From: Cellulophaga sp. HaHa_2_95
Lineage (GTDB): Bacteria; Bacteroidota; Bacteroidia; Flavobacteriales; Flavobacteriaceae
Reading direction: 5' to 3'
Assembly (NCBI RefSeq): GCF_019278565.1
Contig: NZ_CP058988.1
Location: 3,534,001 to 3,598,000, forward strand
DNA: 64,000 bases
The notes below the pieces were generated by a model. It saw only the letters and a program-made list of their open reading frames with translations, was not told the origin of the DNA and did not search any database. Shown piece after piece: positions 16,756-25,900 of this stretch. The stretch's first letter is position 1, and every line of letters starts with the position of its first letter. The position numbers were made by a program, and so were the translations under genes.

Positions 16756-18279
16756 TTTGGTACCCGATTGTAAATCTGTTTTCCATTTATTCCAATCATC
16801 TAAAAAGTAATTTAGAATAATAGGGCTGTCTAAAGTATTTATTTTTGTTTCTGCTATTTGAATGTCTTTAGGAAACTCAAATGCCATTTGAAATTGGTTT
16901 TCCGTTAAAAACTTTAAATTATCTGGCAAGGTTCTTTTTACATCTTGCTCATCAATAGGAATATCACTAGCAATGACAAAACCCCAATCTCCAAAAGAAG
17001 GTATGTATGTGTGATAGGGTTTTACATGCTTATAAACCTCAGTTAACGTATTATTAATACAACTAAAAACAGAATTAGAAAAGTAAATTTCCCCAGACTG
17101 CGTCACAAACAACCCATTCGTATTCAGCTTTTGTTTTGCTAGTAAAAAAAACTGCTTGCTATACAACCTTGCAATAGCTTCGTTCGTAGGGTCTGGCAAA
17201 TCTGCAATGATTATATCATATTTTTTATCAATACGATGCAAAAAAGTAAAAGCATCTTCTGCAATAAGATGCACTCGTTTATTCTTTGCCGCCCCGTCAT
17301 TTACCTTTACAAAATTAGGATCGGTCTTGGCCAAATGAAACATCGTACTATCTATATCTACCACATCTATAGCCGAAACAAGTTCATGCTTTAACACTTC
17401 TCTACTTGCTAAGTTCTCACCCCCACCCAAAATCAAGACTGTTTTGGGTTGCGCATGCAAACTTATAGGAACATGCACCAAAGGCTCATGATATCTGTAC
17501 TCATCTGCCGAAGAGAACTGGATAACTCTATTTAAATACAATCGCAAGTCTTCTTGCTTTTTAGTTACTACAATTTTTTGGTAGGGCGTCTGCTCATTTA
17601 AAACTATCGGGTTTTTATAGATCGCATGATCCCATGCTTTTAAAAGTTGTCCGCCAAAAATAACCAAGACCAATAACACCGTTATAGAGAGCAGCCCTAA
17701 GAATAGTGTCTTTTTTGATTTTTCTAAAAAAACATGGTTTAGCGCTAAGCCTAACAGAATATTGAAAATACCAAATATCAAGGAGGAGTAGTACAAGCCA
17801 AGGAAAGGCAACAATAAAAAAGGAAAAAGCAAGGTAGCCAAAAGTCCCCCAATATAATCTAAAGACAATACATTCGATAGGTTATTCTTAAAATCAGATT
17901 CGTCAGAAACAAAAGTAAGCAGTGGCACTTCCATCCCCGTTAAAAGACCTATTAGAAAAATTATTGCCAAGCATATAATCTGAAGCGTTAAAGCGTCTAC
18001 ACTTACAAAAGAGTAGAAAAGTAAAGGCACTGAAATACCTCCTATCAACCCCAATAGAAATTCTATATGTACAAAAAACTTTAAAGGCATTTCTCTAAAG
18101 AATTTTGATAAAAAGGCCCCGATCCCCATTGAAAACAGATAAACACCAATAATTATAGAAAATTGTCTTACGCCATCTCCCAAAAAATAAGTTGCTGTTG
18201 TACTTACCAAAAGCTCATATATAATAGAACAAAGCCCTGCTATAAAGACAGCAAACGAAATAAGTATTCTTTTTCTCAT
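16753..18279 (-). CDS. Membrane-fused spermidine synthase-like protein
   Basis: This 508-residue protein has two parts. Residues 1-210 hold about seven hydrophobic membrane segments. Residues 225-505 are a spermidine-synthase-type, SAM-dependent Rossmann domain with TPYQKIVV (231-238), YHEPLVH (263-269), GGGEN (285-289) and DLPDPT (360-365). In classical SpeE the corresponding motifs are GGGDG and D-x-(T/S)DP, so the binding pocket is related but not identical and the aminopropyl acceptor could differ. Products of this family anchor the transferase to the inner membrane. It is divergent from the YgiB/YgiC-like genes with only 51 bp between, and speD, which makes the aminopropyl donor, is 1.7 kb away, so a joint pathway is likely. 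Confidence 0.85.
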   Translation of the reverse strand: MRKRILISFAVFIAGLCSIIYELLVSTTATYFLGDGVRQFSIIIGVYLFSMGIGAFLSKFFREMPLKFFVHIEFLLGLIGGISVPLLFYSFVSVDALTLQIICLAIIFLIGLLTGMEVPLLTFVSDESDFKNNLSNVLSLDYIGGLLATLLFPFLLLPFLGLYYSSLIFGIFNILLGLALNHVFLEKSKKTLFLGLLSITVLLVLVIFGGQLLKAWDHAIYKNPIVLNEQTPYQKIVVTKKQEDLRLYLNRVIQFSSADEYRYHEPLVHVPISLHAQPKTVLILGGGENLASREVLKHELVSAIDVVDIDSTMFHLAKTDPNFVKVNDGAAKNKRVHLIAEDAFTFLHRIDKKYDIIIADLPDPTNEAIARLYSKQFFLLAKQKLNTNGLFVTQSGEIYFSNSVFSCINNTLTEVYKHVKPYHTYIPSFGDWGFVIASDIPIDEQDVKRTLPDNLKFLTENQFQMAFEFPKDIQIAETKINTLDSPIILNYFLDDWNKWKTDLQSGTK

Positions 18280-18289
18280 AAAAATTAGT

Positions 18290-18297
18290 TATGTTTG
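18290..18297 (+). promoter_or_regulatory. Predicted -7 element for ygiB-ygiC-like operon
   Basis: TATGTTTG matches TAnnTTTG exactly and lies 33 nt before the ATG of the lipoprotein gene, in the short gap between two divergent genes. No TTG lies at the right distance upstream. Confidence 0.45.
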
Positions 18298-18330
18298 AAT
18301 ATCGTTACATAATAGAAAACAATTTCAAAG

Positions 18331-18897
18331 ATGAATAAAAAAATGATGACTGGATTAGCATTTTTAAGAAAAATGATGCTAGCCGCTGTTTTAAGTAGTT
18401 CGATATTGGTAATAAGCTGTGGTGACAGTGATGGAAGTCCTAAACTAAAGGATTCTGAAGAAAAAACCATTTACGAAACTACAAAGGGCACAGTCACAGA
18501 AGTTGAAGAAATTGAACCAGGTGATGATTATAAGATTATTGACGAACGAATTATTGATAAAAAAGAAAATTCTATAGCCATTGTTCACGGATTAAACGGA
18601 CAGATAGACACCTTGTCTTTGGCTAAAATAGATAATGGATCTGAAGAAAATGGATACCGAAATAGATCTGGTTTACGCTCTATTTTATATTACTCATTAG
18701 CATCTTCTTTTTTCAATAGAAACTTATCTAATGTATCTCCAAATTCTGGCTACTATAAAGATGCCAGTGCCTATAATAAATCTACAGGATTAAAGAATGA
18801 CTTAACTAATTCTGCAACCTCAAGAAAAGTTAGAGTACCAGGAACATCATCAAAAGGATACGGAAGTGGAAAATCGTTTAGATCGTTTGGAGGATAG
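18331..18897 (+). CDS. YgiB/UPF0323-like lipoprotein
   Basis: This 188-residue protein has a lipoprotein signal (residues 8-30, ending LVISCG). Residues 45-95 are acidic and charged. The C-terminal half is low-complexity and rich in Ser, Gly and Tyr (SGYYKDASAYNKSTG, SSKGYGSGKSFRSFGG). This tail pattern and its place directly before a YgiC-like ATP-grasp gene match the ygiB-ygiC pairs of proteobacteria and the UPF0323 lipoproteins. The role of YgiB is unknown; an envelope protein or scaffold that receives the ligated product is possible. Its last 32 bp overlap the start of the next gene. Confidence 0.7.
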   Translation: MNKKMMTGLAFLRKMMLAAVLSSSILVISCGDSDGSPKLKDSEEKTIYETTKGTVTEVEEIEPGDDYKIIDERIIDKKENSIAIVHGLNGQIDTLSLAKIDNGSEENGYRNRSGLRSILYYSLASSFFNRNLSNVSPNSGYYKDASAYNKSTGLKNDLTNSATSRKVRVPGTSSKGYGSGKSFRSFGG

Positions 18898-20038
18898 TCG
18901 TTTTAAAGAAATAAAACGACTTAAAAAAAAAGATGTATCACACCATTTGCTGTGGTATTTAAAACAAGATTATTTTTCTGAAGAATTATTAGGACTCCAT
19001 AATTTTGAAATAGAAAATTTCAAAAAACTTAGTGCTGGCGCGTATGCTTTGTATGAAAAAGCAACAGAAAAGATCCTACGAGAGAATCAGCTGGGACTTT
19101 TAGACATTCCTGATTTTTTTCATGATTGCATCAATCACAGTTGGAAAAACAGAACAAAACATCCTTTTCTATACGGTAGATTTGATATCAACGGGGGTAT
19201 CAAACAGCGAGATTCTAGTGTCATAGAATTTAACGCAGATACCTGTAGTACCCTACCTGAAACTATACATTGGCAATCGTTACAAAACAAAGAATTGAAA
19301 GGCAATAACACTATGCAATTCAATAATTTAGCTGCGGATATTGCCCTAACTTTGAAACACTTAAAAACTACAATAGACCATCCTAATCCTTTTATTTTAG
19401 GCTCTTCCTTTGGATACGAAGAAGATGTCCTTAATGTAAACTCTATATTAGACATTGCTCATGAAGAAGGGTATAAAACATTCTACACCAATTTAGAAGA
19501 GGTTACTTTTTCTCAAGAAAATGGCATACTTTATGAAATTAATGGCGAATATCAAATTGTAGATGTTTGGTTTAAAATGATTCCATGGGATTGGATGTTT
19601 AATGAAGAACCACAACTAGCAAAAGACCTTTCGGGTATTATCCAAAAAGATTTATGTACTGTTTTGAATCCACCTTATACCGCCATATGGCAGAATAAGA
19701 AGTTCATGGCTTATATTACAAAGCATTTTCCAAATCATTATATCGCCCAAACTCTTACGAAAACACCCTACTATAATGACTATGTTACAAAACCTGTTTA
19801 CGGAAGATTAGGTGAAAATATTGAGATAAAAGGAACTCTAAACACGAAGTCTAAAGGCGATTATGAAAATCAAGATGTCGTGTATCAAAAATATTATCCT
19901 TTAGAAAGAGATTTAGAAAACTATTATTACCAAGCAGGCGTGTTTTTTACAAACCAACCTTCTGCCTTAAATTTACGCTCAGAAGAAAACGCTATAATTT
20001 CTGATGATTGTGAATTTATGTCGCACTATATTATTTAG
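18866..20038 (+). CDS. YgiC-like ATP-grasp ligase, glutathionylspermidine synthase family
   Basis: The 390-residue protein matches the length of E. coli YgiC (about 386). It carries the GspS-synthetase-type motifs: IEFNADTCSTLPE (about 120-132), a WFKMIPWDWMF segment, and the ATP-grasp signature KPVYGRLGENIEI followed by YQKYYPL. Family members join an amine, such as spermidine, to a carboxylate using ATP; E. coli YgiC itself has no proven substrate. The start is GTG at 18866, giving a 32-bp overlap with the lipoprotein gene and suggesting coupling, although a later start is possible. Its end overlaps the convergent speD by 8 bp. The nearby speD and spermidine-synthase-like genes point to a polyamine as the amine partner (inference). 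Confidence 0.85.
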   Translation: MENRLDRLEDSRFKEIKRLKKKDVSHHLLWYLKQDYFSEELLGLHNFEIENFKKLSAGAYALYEKATEKILRENQLGLLDIPDFFHDCINHSWKNRTKHPFLYGRFDINGGIKQRDSSVIEFNADTCSTLPETIHWQSLQNKELKGNNTMQFNNLAADIALTLKHLKTTIDHPNPFILGSSFGYEEDVLNVNSILDIAHEEGYKTFYTNLEEVTFSQENGILYEINGEYQIVDVWFKMIPWDWMFNEEPQLAKDLSGIIQKDLCTVLNPPYTAIWQNKKFMAYITKHFPNHYIAQTLTKTPYYNDYVTKPVYGRLGENIEIKGTLNTKSKGDYENQDVVYQKYYPLERDLENYYYQAGVFFTNQPSALNLRSEENAIISDDCEFMSHYII

Positions 20039-20405
20039 CTGGAAGATTAACCTTCTGAGCTAGTTTTAGTTCTCCCCTATTTAATTCATTTAATGTGATC
20101 TGATCTGATTCAAAAAGTTCTTTTAGCAAGCTTGTGACAACATCTGCATCAAAAGCTTTACAAGAGAAGACATCTACGGCAGCATAATTATGTTCTGGCC
20201 ACGTATGTATACTTATATGACTTTCTGCTAATAAAATGAAACCCGTAACCCCTACAGGTTCAAATTGTTTAAAAGCCTCGTTAAGCTCTTCTAAATCTAA
20301 TGTAGCGGTAATTTTATGAAGAGATTTTTTGATATAAGGAACAAAAGAAAGTTTTTCTGTGTTGCAATTATATACATCCCAAGTAGCGTGAATCCCTATG
20401 AACAA
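20031..20405 (-). CDS. speD: S-adenosylmethionine decarboxylase, class 1B
   Basis: This enzyme decarboxylates SAM to give the aminopropyl donor for polyamine synthesis, using a pyruvoyl group formed by self-cleavage. The 124-residue protein is the short bacterial (Bacillus/Thermotoga) form. The cleavage motif is LLAESHISIHTWPE, with cleavage expected between Glu61 and Ser62, and AAVDVFSC contains the conserved Cys. It is 22 bp downstream of a lipoprotein gene and convergent with the YgiC-like gene. Together with the membrane-fused transferase, it makes this a probable polyamine-conjugate locus. Confidence 0.93.
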   Translation of the reverse strand: MFIGIHATWDVYNCNTEKLSFVPYIKKSLHKITATLDLEELNEAFKQFEPVGVTGFILLAESHISIHTWPEHNYAAVDVFSCKAFDADVVTSLLKELFESDQITLNELNRGELKLAQKVNLPAK

Positions 20406-20427
20406 AATTTAAAGGTTTAAGATTAAA

Positions 20428-20967
20428 TTATTCGGAATCGCGTGCGTTATTGATTTCTGCTATAAATTCTTGTGGTGAAAATAATTTTTGTAGTACGGTA
20501 TAATTATCTCCTTCTTCCATCTCAATCATTTCTGGCAAAGCCTCTCTTGGCCCGTAATCCCATGTTACAGGATTAATTAAGCCTGTAATTAAACCATAAT
20601 TACCTTCTAGTTCAAGACCCAAAAACTCAACAGTCTTTTGTGCATTGGTTAATTCATACATGCTATAGGTGCTGTTATCTCCATAATACTCCCCTGACAT
20701 TAAGTACTCGGTTAATGTTGGATTCACCATGTAAACATCTGCCGTAAAATTAAAATCTACGATACTATCATTTTCTAAAGTAATCGTATGTTGTCCTTTT
20801 CCCATTTCTACCCAAACCACTTGTTCGGCAGGAATTTCTACTTCCAAAGAATCTACTTTTAAAAGTACTGGACTTGAAGTTGGATTGTCAATCGCTAAAT
20901 CTACACTATTACTGCTACAAGAAACAAGCACAATGGCTACACTTAGAATAGTAAAAATAACTTTCAT
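20428..20967 (-). CDS. Hypothetical lipoprotein upstream of speD
   Basis: This protein of 179 residues starts at the internal ATG at 20967 (MKVIFTILSVAIVLVSCSS), which gives a clean lipoprotein signal; an ATG at 20988 would add seven residues before it. The mature part has no motif that I recognise. It shows beta-rich segments such as VLLKVDSLEVEIPAEQVVWV, possibly one Ig-like domain, then an acidic tail. It lies 22 bp upstream of speD on the same strand, so the two may be co-transcribed and it may belong to the polyamine cluster. Confidence 0.7.
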   Translation of the reverse strand: MKVIFTILSVAIVLVSCSSNSVDLAIDNPTSSPVLLKVDSLEVEIPAEQVVWVEMGKGQHTITLENDSIVDFNFTADVYMVNPTLTEYLMSGEYYGDNSTYSMYELTNAQKTVEFLGLELEGNYGLITGLINPVTWDYGPREALPEMIEMEEGDNYTVLQKLFSPQEFIAEINNARDSE

Positions 20968-21066
20968 AATTGGCGGGTATTGGTTCAAGGAAAAATTAAC
21001 AAAATATACTGATATTGCTAATATACTTAATTGTATATAAAATATTTACTAAAAGACAATTTTATA

Positions 21067-22395
21067 TCATTTTTTCTCCACTCTAAACAATAAAACGATA
21101 CCTGCTAAGAAAAATACGAACAAAAATAGTATGGCATATCGCATGCTACTCACTTGATCTACAACAGCAAAAATAACCATTCCTATAACAATACCTATTT
21201 TTTCTGCAACATCGTAAAAACTAAAATACGAGGTTGTATCCTCTGTATCTGGCAAGAACTTAGAATATGTAGAGCGACCAAGAGACTGCACACCTCCCAT
21301 GACTAAACCAACTAAACCTGCTGCAATATAAAACTGCATAGGCGTCACCATAAAAAAGGCATAAAAACACAAACACAACCATATAAAGTTAACCGCAATT
21401 AAAGTGTTGATATTTCCAAATTTGGCAGATGCCTTAGACGTTACAAAAGCACCTAGCACCGCGACTAATTGGATGACCAAAATACTTATAATAAGTCCTG
21501 TTGTTTTTTCTGAATCTGTAGCCCAACTTATTTCCTTTTCTCCAAAATAAACAGCCATTAGCATAATGGTTTGCACAGCCATACTAAATACGAAAAATGC
21601 ACCCAAATAGCGTTTTAACCTTCTATTTAACTTTAAATTCTCCCAAACCTGCTTCAGTTCTTTTAGACCATTGAAGACAACCGACTTTGTGATTTTATGT
21701 CCTGTAGACACTCCTTTAGGTAAGACATAGAAGGTATACTGACTAAATAACGCCCACCATATACCTACTGTAATAAAAGAGATTTTCATAGCCTCAAACT
21801 TAGCAAGGTTCAATGATTCTTCTGTATCTCCAATCTCAAAACCAAACATTCCAGGCATCATGACCATGGCTAAATTTAGAATAAGTAATAAGACACTTCC
21901 AATGTACCCCAAGGAAAATCCTTTAGCACTAATACTATCTTGCTGGTGTTCAAATGCGATGTCTGGCAAGTAGGAGTTATAAAACACCAAACTTCCCCAA
22001 TACCCAATTAGCCCCATAAAATAGAAAAACATACTTAAGTGAATATAATCCAAGCTAAACCAATACAATCCCATGCAACCAATGCTTCCTACATAGCAGA
22101 AAAACTTCATAAACATTTTCTTATTTCCTACATAATCTGCAACTCCCGATAATATTGGCGATAATATTGCTACCGTTAGAAAAGTAAAAGCCGTGACTAT
22201 TGAAATTAGCACCGTTGGCTTCATTTCATATCCAAATGCGGTCACCAATTGATCTGAAGACGCAAAAAGTGCTGAATAAAAAATAGGAAAGATAGAAGAG
22301 GCAATTGTTAAGGTATAAACAGAGTTTGCCCAATCATAAAAAGCCCAGGCATTTAATAATTTCTTACTCCCTTTTTCTGCTTGAATTTTTGCCAT
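21067..22395 (-). CDS. UMF1-family MFS transporter
   Basis: This 442-residue integral membrane protein has about 12 hydrophobic segments. Its N-terminus, NAWAFYDWANSVYTLTIASS, is the hallmark of the UMF1 (unknown major facilitator 1, Atg22-like) family. Relatives are suspected to export amino acids or related solutes, but no substrate is proven. It is a single gene; the palindromic terminator of the M48 gene separates it from that gene. Confidence 0.88.
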   Translation of the reverse strand: MAKIQAEKGSKKLLNAWAFYDWANSVYTLTIASSIFPIFYSALFASSDQLVTAFGYEMKPTVLISIVTAFTFLTVAILSPILSGVADYVGNKKMFMKFFCYVGSIGCMGLYWFSLDYIHLSMFFYFMGLIGYWGSLVFYNSYLPDIAFEHQQDSISAKGFSLGYIGSVLLLILNLAMVMMPGMFGFEIGDTEESLNLAKFEAMKISFITVGIWWALFSQYTFYVLPKGVSTGHKITKSVVFNGLKELKQVWENLKLNRRLKRYLGAFFVFSMAVQTIMLMAVYFGEKEISWATDSEKTTGLIISILVIQLVAVLGAFVTSKASAKFGNINTLIAVNFIWLCLCFYAFFMVTPMQFYIAAGLVGLVMGGVQSLGRSTYSKFLPDTEDTTSYFSFYDVAEKIGIVIGMVIFAVVDQVSSMRYAILFLFVFFLAGIVLLFRVEKK

Positions 22396-22430
22396 ATTTG
22401 TGGTTGTTGGTTGATTTTTTTAAATAAAAA

Positions 22431-22456
22431 AAGCTGTTCTTTTAAAAGAACAGCTT
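22431..22456 (-). terminator. Perfectly palindromic terminator of the M48 gene
   Basis: Two 13-nt arms, AAGCTGTTCTTTT and its exact complement, have no spacer. On the minus strand they are followed by seven Ts. The site lies 34 bp after the M48 protease stop. Confidence 0.9.
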
Positions 22457-22489
22457 AATATATTACTTAATAATTAAATTTCACTACTA

Positions 22490-23299
22490 TTATTTAAAAC
22501 TAGTAACACCAAATTTAGCCGCTTCAGCTTTTGCTTCTGGCGCCCAAACTGTTAGATTATTAATTCGCGTATCATTAGAAGGGTGTGTACTCATAAATTC
22601 CGGAGTAGAAGAAGCTCCACTATTTGCTTTCATTCTTTTCCAAAGCTCCGCAGCTTCATCTGGGTTGTAGCCTGCAATTGCCATAATCTGTAAACCTATT
22701 TTATCTGCTTCTGTTTCGTGGCTTCTGCTAAAAGGTAACATTCCTAATACATTTGATCCTACCCCATAGTATTGATTAAATAAGCCTAAAGCTTTTTCAT
22801 CCTTTAGTGCCACATTACCCACTACAGCTCCTATCTGTTGACCATAACTAGCCGTCATACGTTGCGCTCCATGGTCTGCCAATGCGTGAGCAACTTCGTG
22901 CCCCATAACAACTGCTACTCCTGTTTCTCCTTGACAAATAGGCAATATTCCAGTATAAAAAACGATTTTTCCTCCGGGCATACACCAAGCATTTACGGTC
23001 TCATCTTGCACTAAGTTATACTCCCATTTATAATCATTTAAATATCCTGGATACCCGTTTGCAGTCAACCAACGTTCTGCTGCAGATGCAATTCTTTGAC
23101 CTACCGTTGTAATCATTCTTGCATCAGCTGTGTTTTCTACTGTTTTATTTTCCGTTAAAAATTGATCGTACTGCGCAAAGGCTGTTGGAAAAATTTGACT
23201 GTTAGGAAATGCATTAAGCATCTTCTTTCCTGTAAATGGATTTGTTTTACAAGCAGATACGCCTATAAATATGGTAAGAATTAAAATAATCTTTTTCAT
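22490..23299 (-). CDS. M48-family metalloprotease lipoprotein
   Basis: This 269-residue protein has a lipoprotein signal (MKKIILILTIFIGVSACK, Cys17) and the zinc motif HEVAH at residues 134-138. A third-ligand region, SHETEADKIGLQIM, lies further on. This is the architecture of periplasmic outer-membrane-associated proteases such as LoiP/YggG and BepA, which handle misassembled outer-membrane proteins. There are no TPR repeats, so it is LoiP-like rather than BepA-like. Monocistronic. Confidence 0.92.
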   Translation of the reverse strand: MKKIILILTIFIGVSACKTNPFTGKKMLNAFPNSQIFPTAFAQYDQFLTENKTVENTADARMITTVGQRIASAAERWLTANGYPGYLNDYKWEYNLVQDETVNAWCMPGGKIVFYTGILPICQGETGVAVVMGHEVAHALADHGAQRMTASYGQQIGAVVGNVALKDEKALGLFNQYYGVGSNVLGMLPFSRSHETEADKIGLQIMAIAGYNPDEAAELWKRMKANSGASSTPEFMSTHPSNDTRINNLTVWAPEAKAEAAKFGVTSFK

Positions 23300-23399
23300 A
23301 ATAATATTTTTAATCGCTTAAAGAATACAACCTTAATAATTTACACATAAAGTATATTCTTTAATATAGTTAATGTTTAGAGGTTAAAATTACAAAAAA

Positions 23400-25799
23400 T
23401 TAGCTCCCTAATAATTGTAATGTTGTAAATTCTTTATTCACTTCAATACAATTGTTTTCTAGAAGTTTTACATCATCCAGACTTACCTTTTCACTATCAA
23501 TTAATACAGATTCTATAGTAAAGGGCAATCCATGTAATTGCATTTTTATAGTTTCATAAGATGTAGTATATGTACCGTCTTTAAATTGTTGGATAATAAG
23601 TTCATTCTCTTTACCATTTAATTTAAAGTTGCGGAGACTGTATCTTCCTTTTTTATAGTCAAAACCGTCTTGCGCATCTTCATAAACCGTAGAGTTTTCT
23701 ACCCCCAACTTAAAGTACACATCTATCAGTAATTCTAAAACTTTAAGTTCTCCTACATATTGTTGTACTGGATATTTAGGAATCATAGCACCTTCTTTTA
23801 TAAACATGGGTATCTTGTCTATATCCGCTACAACCCATTTCTCCATACCACCAACAATTACTTCTCCGGTCCAGTAATTATACCAGTTTCCTCTAGGCAC
23901 ATACATTCTTCTACCTTTGGAATTAGGTTCTTGAATAGGGCACACTAAAATTTGCTGCCCGAAGATAAATTCATCGGTTCTAAAGTGCGTTTGAGGATCT
24001 TCTTGATCGTATAATACCAAGGCCCGAAGCATAGGTAATCCTTCTTTAGAATATTTATAAAACATGGTGTATAAATACGGCAATAACTGATACCTTAATT
24101 CAATATATTTTCGAACAATATCTGTAATTTCTTCCCCGAAAGACCAAGGCTCTTGATCTCCATGGTCGCCACTAGAGTGCACTCTACAGAAAGGGTGAAA
24201 AATTCCTAACTGTACCCATCTCGCAAACAATTCACCGTCTGGCTGCTCTGCAAATCCGCCTATATCAGAACCTACAAAAGAATAGCCGCTGATGCACATG
24301 CGTTGCATTTGCACGTTAGCCAACCACAAATGTTCCCAGGTAGCCACATTATCTCCAGTCCAAGTACAGGCATAACGTTGTGTACCGGCATAGGCCGCTC
24401 TTGTAATCACAAAAGGACGCTTTGGGTATACATGCTTTTTGACTCCGTTATAGGTAGCCCTCACCATTTGCATACCATAGACATTATGTGCTTTTCTATG
24501 CGTACTTGGGTGCCCATCATAATCATGACGTGTATCTAATGGGGCTGTTTTGGAAGGTACTTCCATCACTGCAGGCTCATTCATATCATTCCAAACCGCA
24601 TGCACTCCCATATCTGCCATAAACTCTTTATAGAGTTCGGCCCACCATTTTCTTACCTTAGGATTGGTAAAATCTGGAAAATTACATTCCCCTGGCCACA
24701 CCTTACCATGCATATAAGGACCATCGCCCCTTTTACAGAAATAGTCATACTCCATGGCTTCTTGGTAAATCCAATAATCTCTATCAATCTTAATTCCAGG
24801 ATCAATCATGACTACGGTTTTAAATCCATCTTCCGCCAGTTCGGCAATCATTCTTTTTGGATCAGGAAACAATGTTTTATCCCATGTAAAACATCTAAAC
24901 CCATCCATGTAATCAATATCAAGGTATAGACCATCACAAGGAATTTTCAGGTCTCTGAAGTTTTTTGCTATTTCTTTAACCCTACTTTCTGGGAAATAAC
25001 TCCATTTAGACTGCTGGAAACCTAAAGCCCATAGGGGCGGTAATTCTGGAGTTCCTGTTAAATCTGTATACAAGCGTACTACTTTCTCCATTTCAGGCCC
25101 ATAGATGAAATAATAATTCATCTCACCACCATCTGCCCAAAAGCTTGTTACATGTTTCTTCTCTTGTGCAAAATCAAAATGCGTTTTAAATGTATTATCA
25201 AAGAAAATACCGTAGGCTTTATTATCTGTTAGCCCTACATAAAAAGGAATAGCTTTATATAAAGGATCTTGATCCTTGCCGTACGCATATTGATCTGTGA
25301 CCCAATTTTCTACACGTTTGCCCTTTAAGTTAGAATGCGTGGCTTTATCTCCCATACCATAGAAGCTTTCACCAGTACGGGTAATTTTACTCATTTTAAT
25401 AATATTGCCACCGTATTCATAATTCTCTTCCCAATGAAACCCTAGTTCATCTTCACAAATAATGTTGCCCTCAGGATCAGAAATTTGAGTACGTAGTGTT
25501 TTTTTATCTACAAGAATTCTCATTCTTACAGTAGCAATAATATACTCTGTAGGAGTTTCATGAACATTAAGTTCATTATACCCTCTTAGTGCATTTTTAT
25601 TTAAAGCATAAGAAAAATCTGGTTCAAAATTATGATCGGTTGCATATCTGAAACGGACCATACTATTTCTTAATACTGTAATTTGAAGTATCACTCCATT
25701 TACCGTGGTGAAATATAGTTTATCCGTATCCTGTTTGAAATCTACAATTTCATTTGGATACAAATTACCTTTATATTCAAGCTCTGTATTCGTAATCAT
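23400..25799 (-). CDS. Glycoside hydrolase family 31 alpha-glucosidase
   Basis: The 799-residue protein has no signal peptide, so it is probably cytosolic. GH31 landmarks are GLYLDIDYMDGFRCFTW, the nucleophile motif WNDMNEP (predicted nucleophile Asp405) and the acid/base in TGDNVATW (predicted Asp483), followed by GSDIGGF. Such enzymes release glucose from the non-reducing ends of alpha-glucans. It lies 101 bp downstream of glgB on the same strand, suggesting a shared role in storage-glucan or maltodextrin turnover. No terminator is obvious between them. Confidence 0.93.
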   Translation of the reverse strand: MITNTELEYKGNLYPNEIVDFKQDTDKLYFTTVNGVILQITVLRNSMVRFRYATDHNFEPDFSYALNKNALRGYNELNVHETPTEYIIATVRMRILVDKKTLRTQISDPEGNIICEDELGFHWEENYEYGGNIIKMSKITRTGESFYGMGDKATHSNLKGKRVENWVTDQYAYGKDQDPLYKAIPFYVGLTDNKAYGIFFDNTFKTHFDFAQEKKHVTSFWADGGEMNYYFIYGPEMEKVVRLYTDLTGTPELPPLWALGFQQSKWSYFPESRVKEIAKNFRDLKIPCDGLYLDIDYMDGFRCFTWDKTLFPDPKRMIAELAEDGFKTVVMIDPGIKIDRDYWIYQEAMEYDYFCKRGDGPYMHGKVWPGECNFPDFTNPKVRKWWAELYKEFMADMGVHAVWNDMNEPAVMEVPSKTAPLDTRHDYDGHPSTHRKAHNVYGMQMVRATYNGVKKHVYPKRPFVITRAAYAGTQRYACTWTGDNVATWEHLWLANVQMQRMCISGYSFVGSDIGGFAEQPDGELFARWVQLGIFHPFCRVHSSGDHGDQEPWSFGEEITDIVRKYIELRYQLLPYLYTMFYKYSKEGLPMLRALVLYDQEDPQTHFRTDEFIFGQQILVCPIQEPNSKGRRMYVPRGNWYNYWTGEVIVGGMEKWVVADIDKIPMFIKEGAMIPKYPVQQYVGELKVLELLIDVYFKLGVENSTVYEDAQDGFDYKKGRYSLRNFKLNGKENELIIQQFKDGTYTTSYETIKMQLHGLPFTIESVLIDSEKVSLDDVKLLENNCIEVNKEFTTLQLLGS

Positions 25800-25900
25800 A
25801 GCGAATCAAATTATTTAACTAACAAAAAAAAGATATTATGCGCGAATAATAAAACTATATTTTACCCAATTATAAACTATTACGTTATAGTTACATTTAA

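Noticed and set aside
22431..22456. Perfect 26-bp palindrome, considered as an attachment or operator site
   Set aside because: Its position after the M48 gene and the T tract on the minus strand mark it as an ordinary intrinsic terminator.
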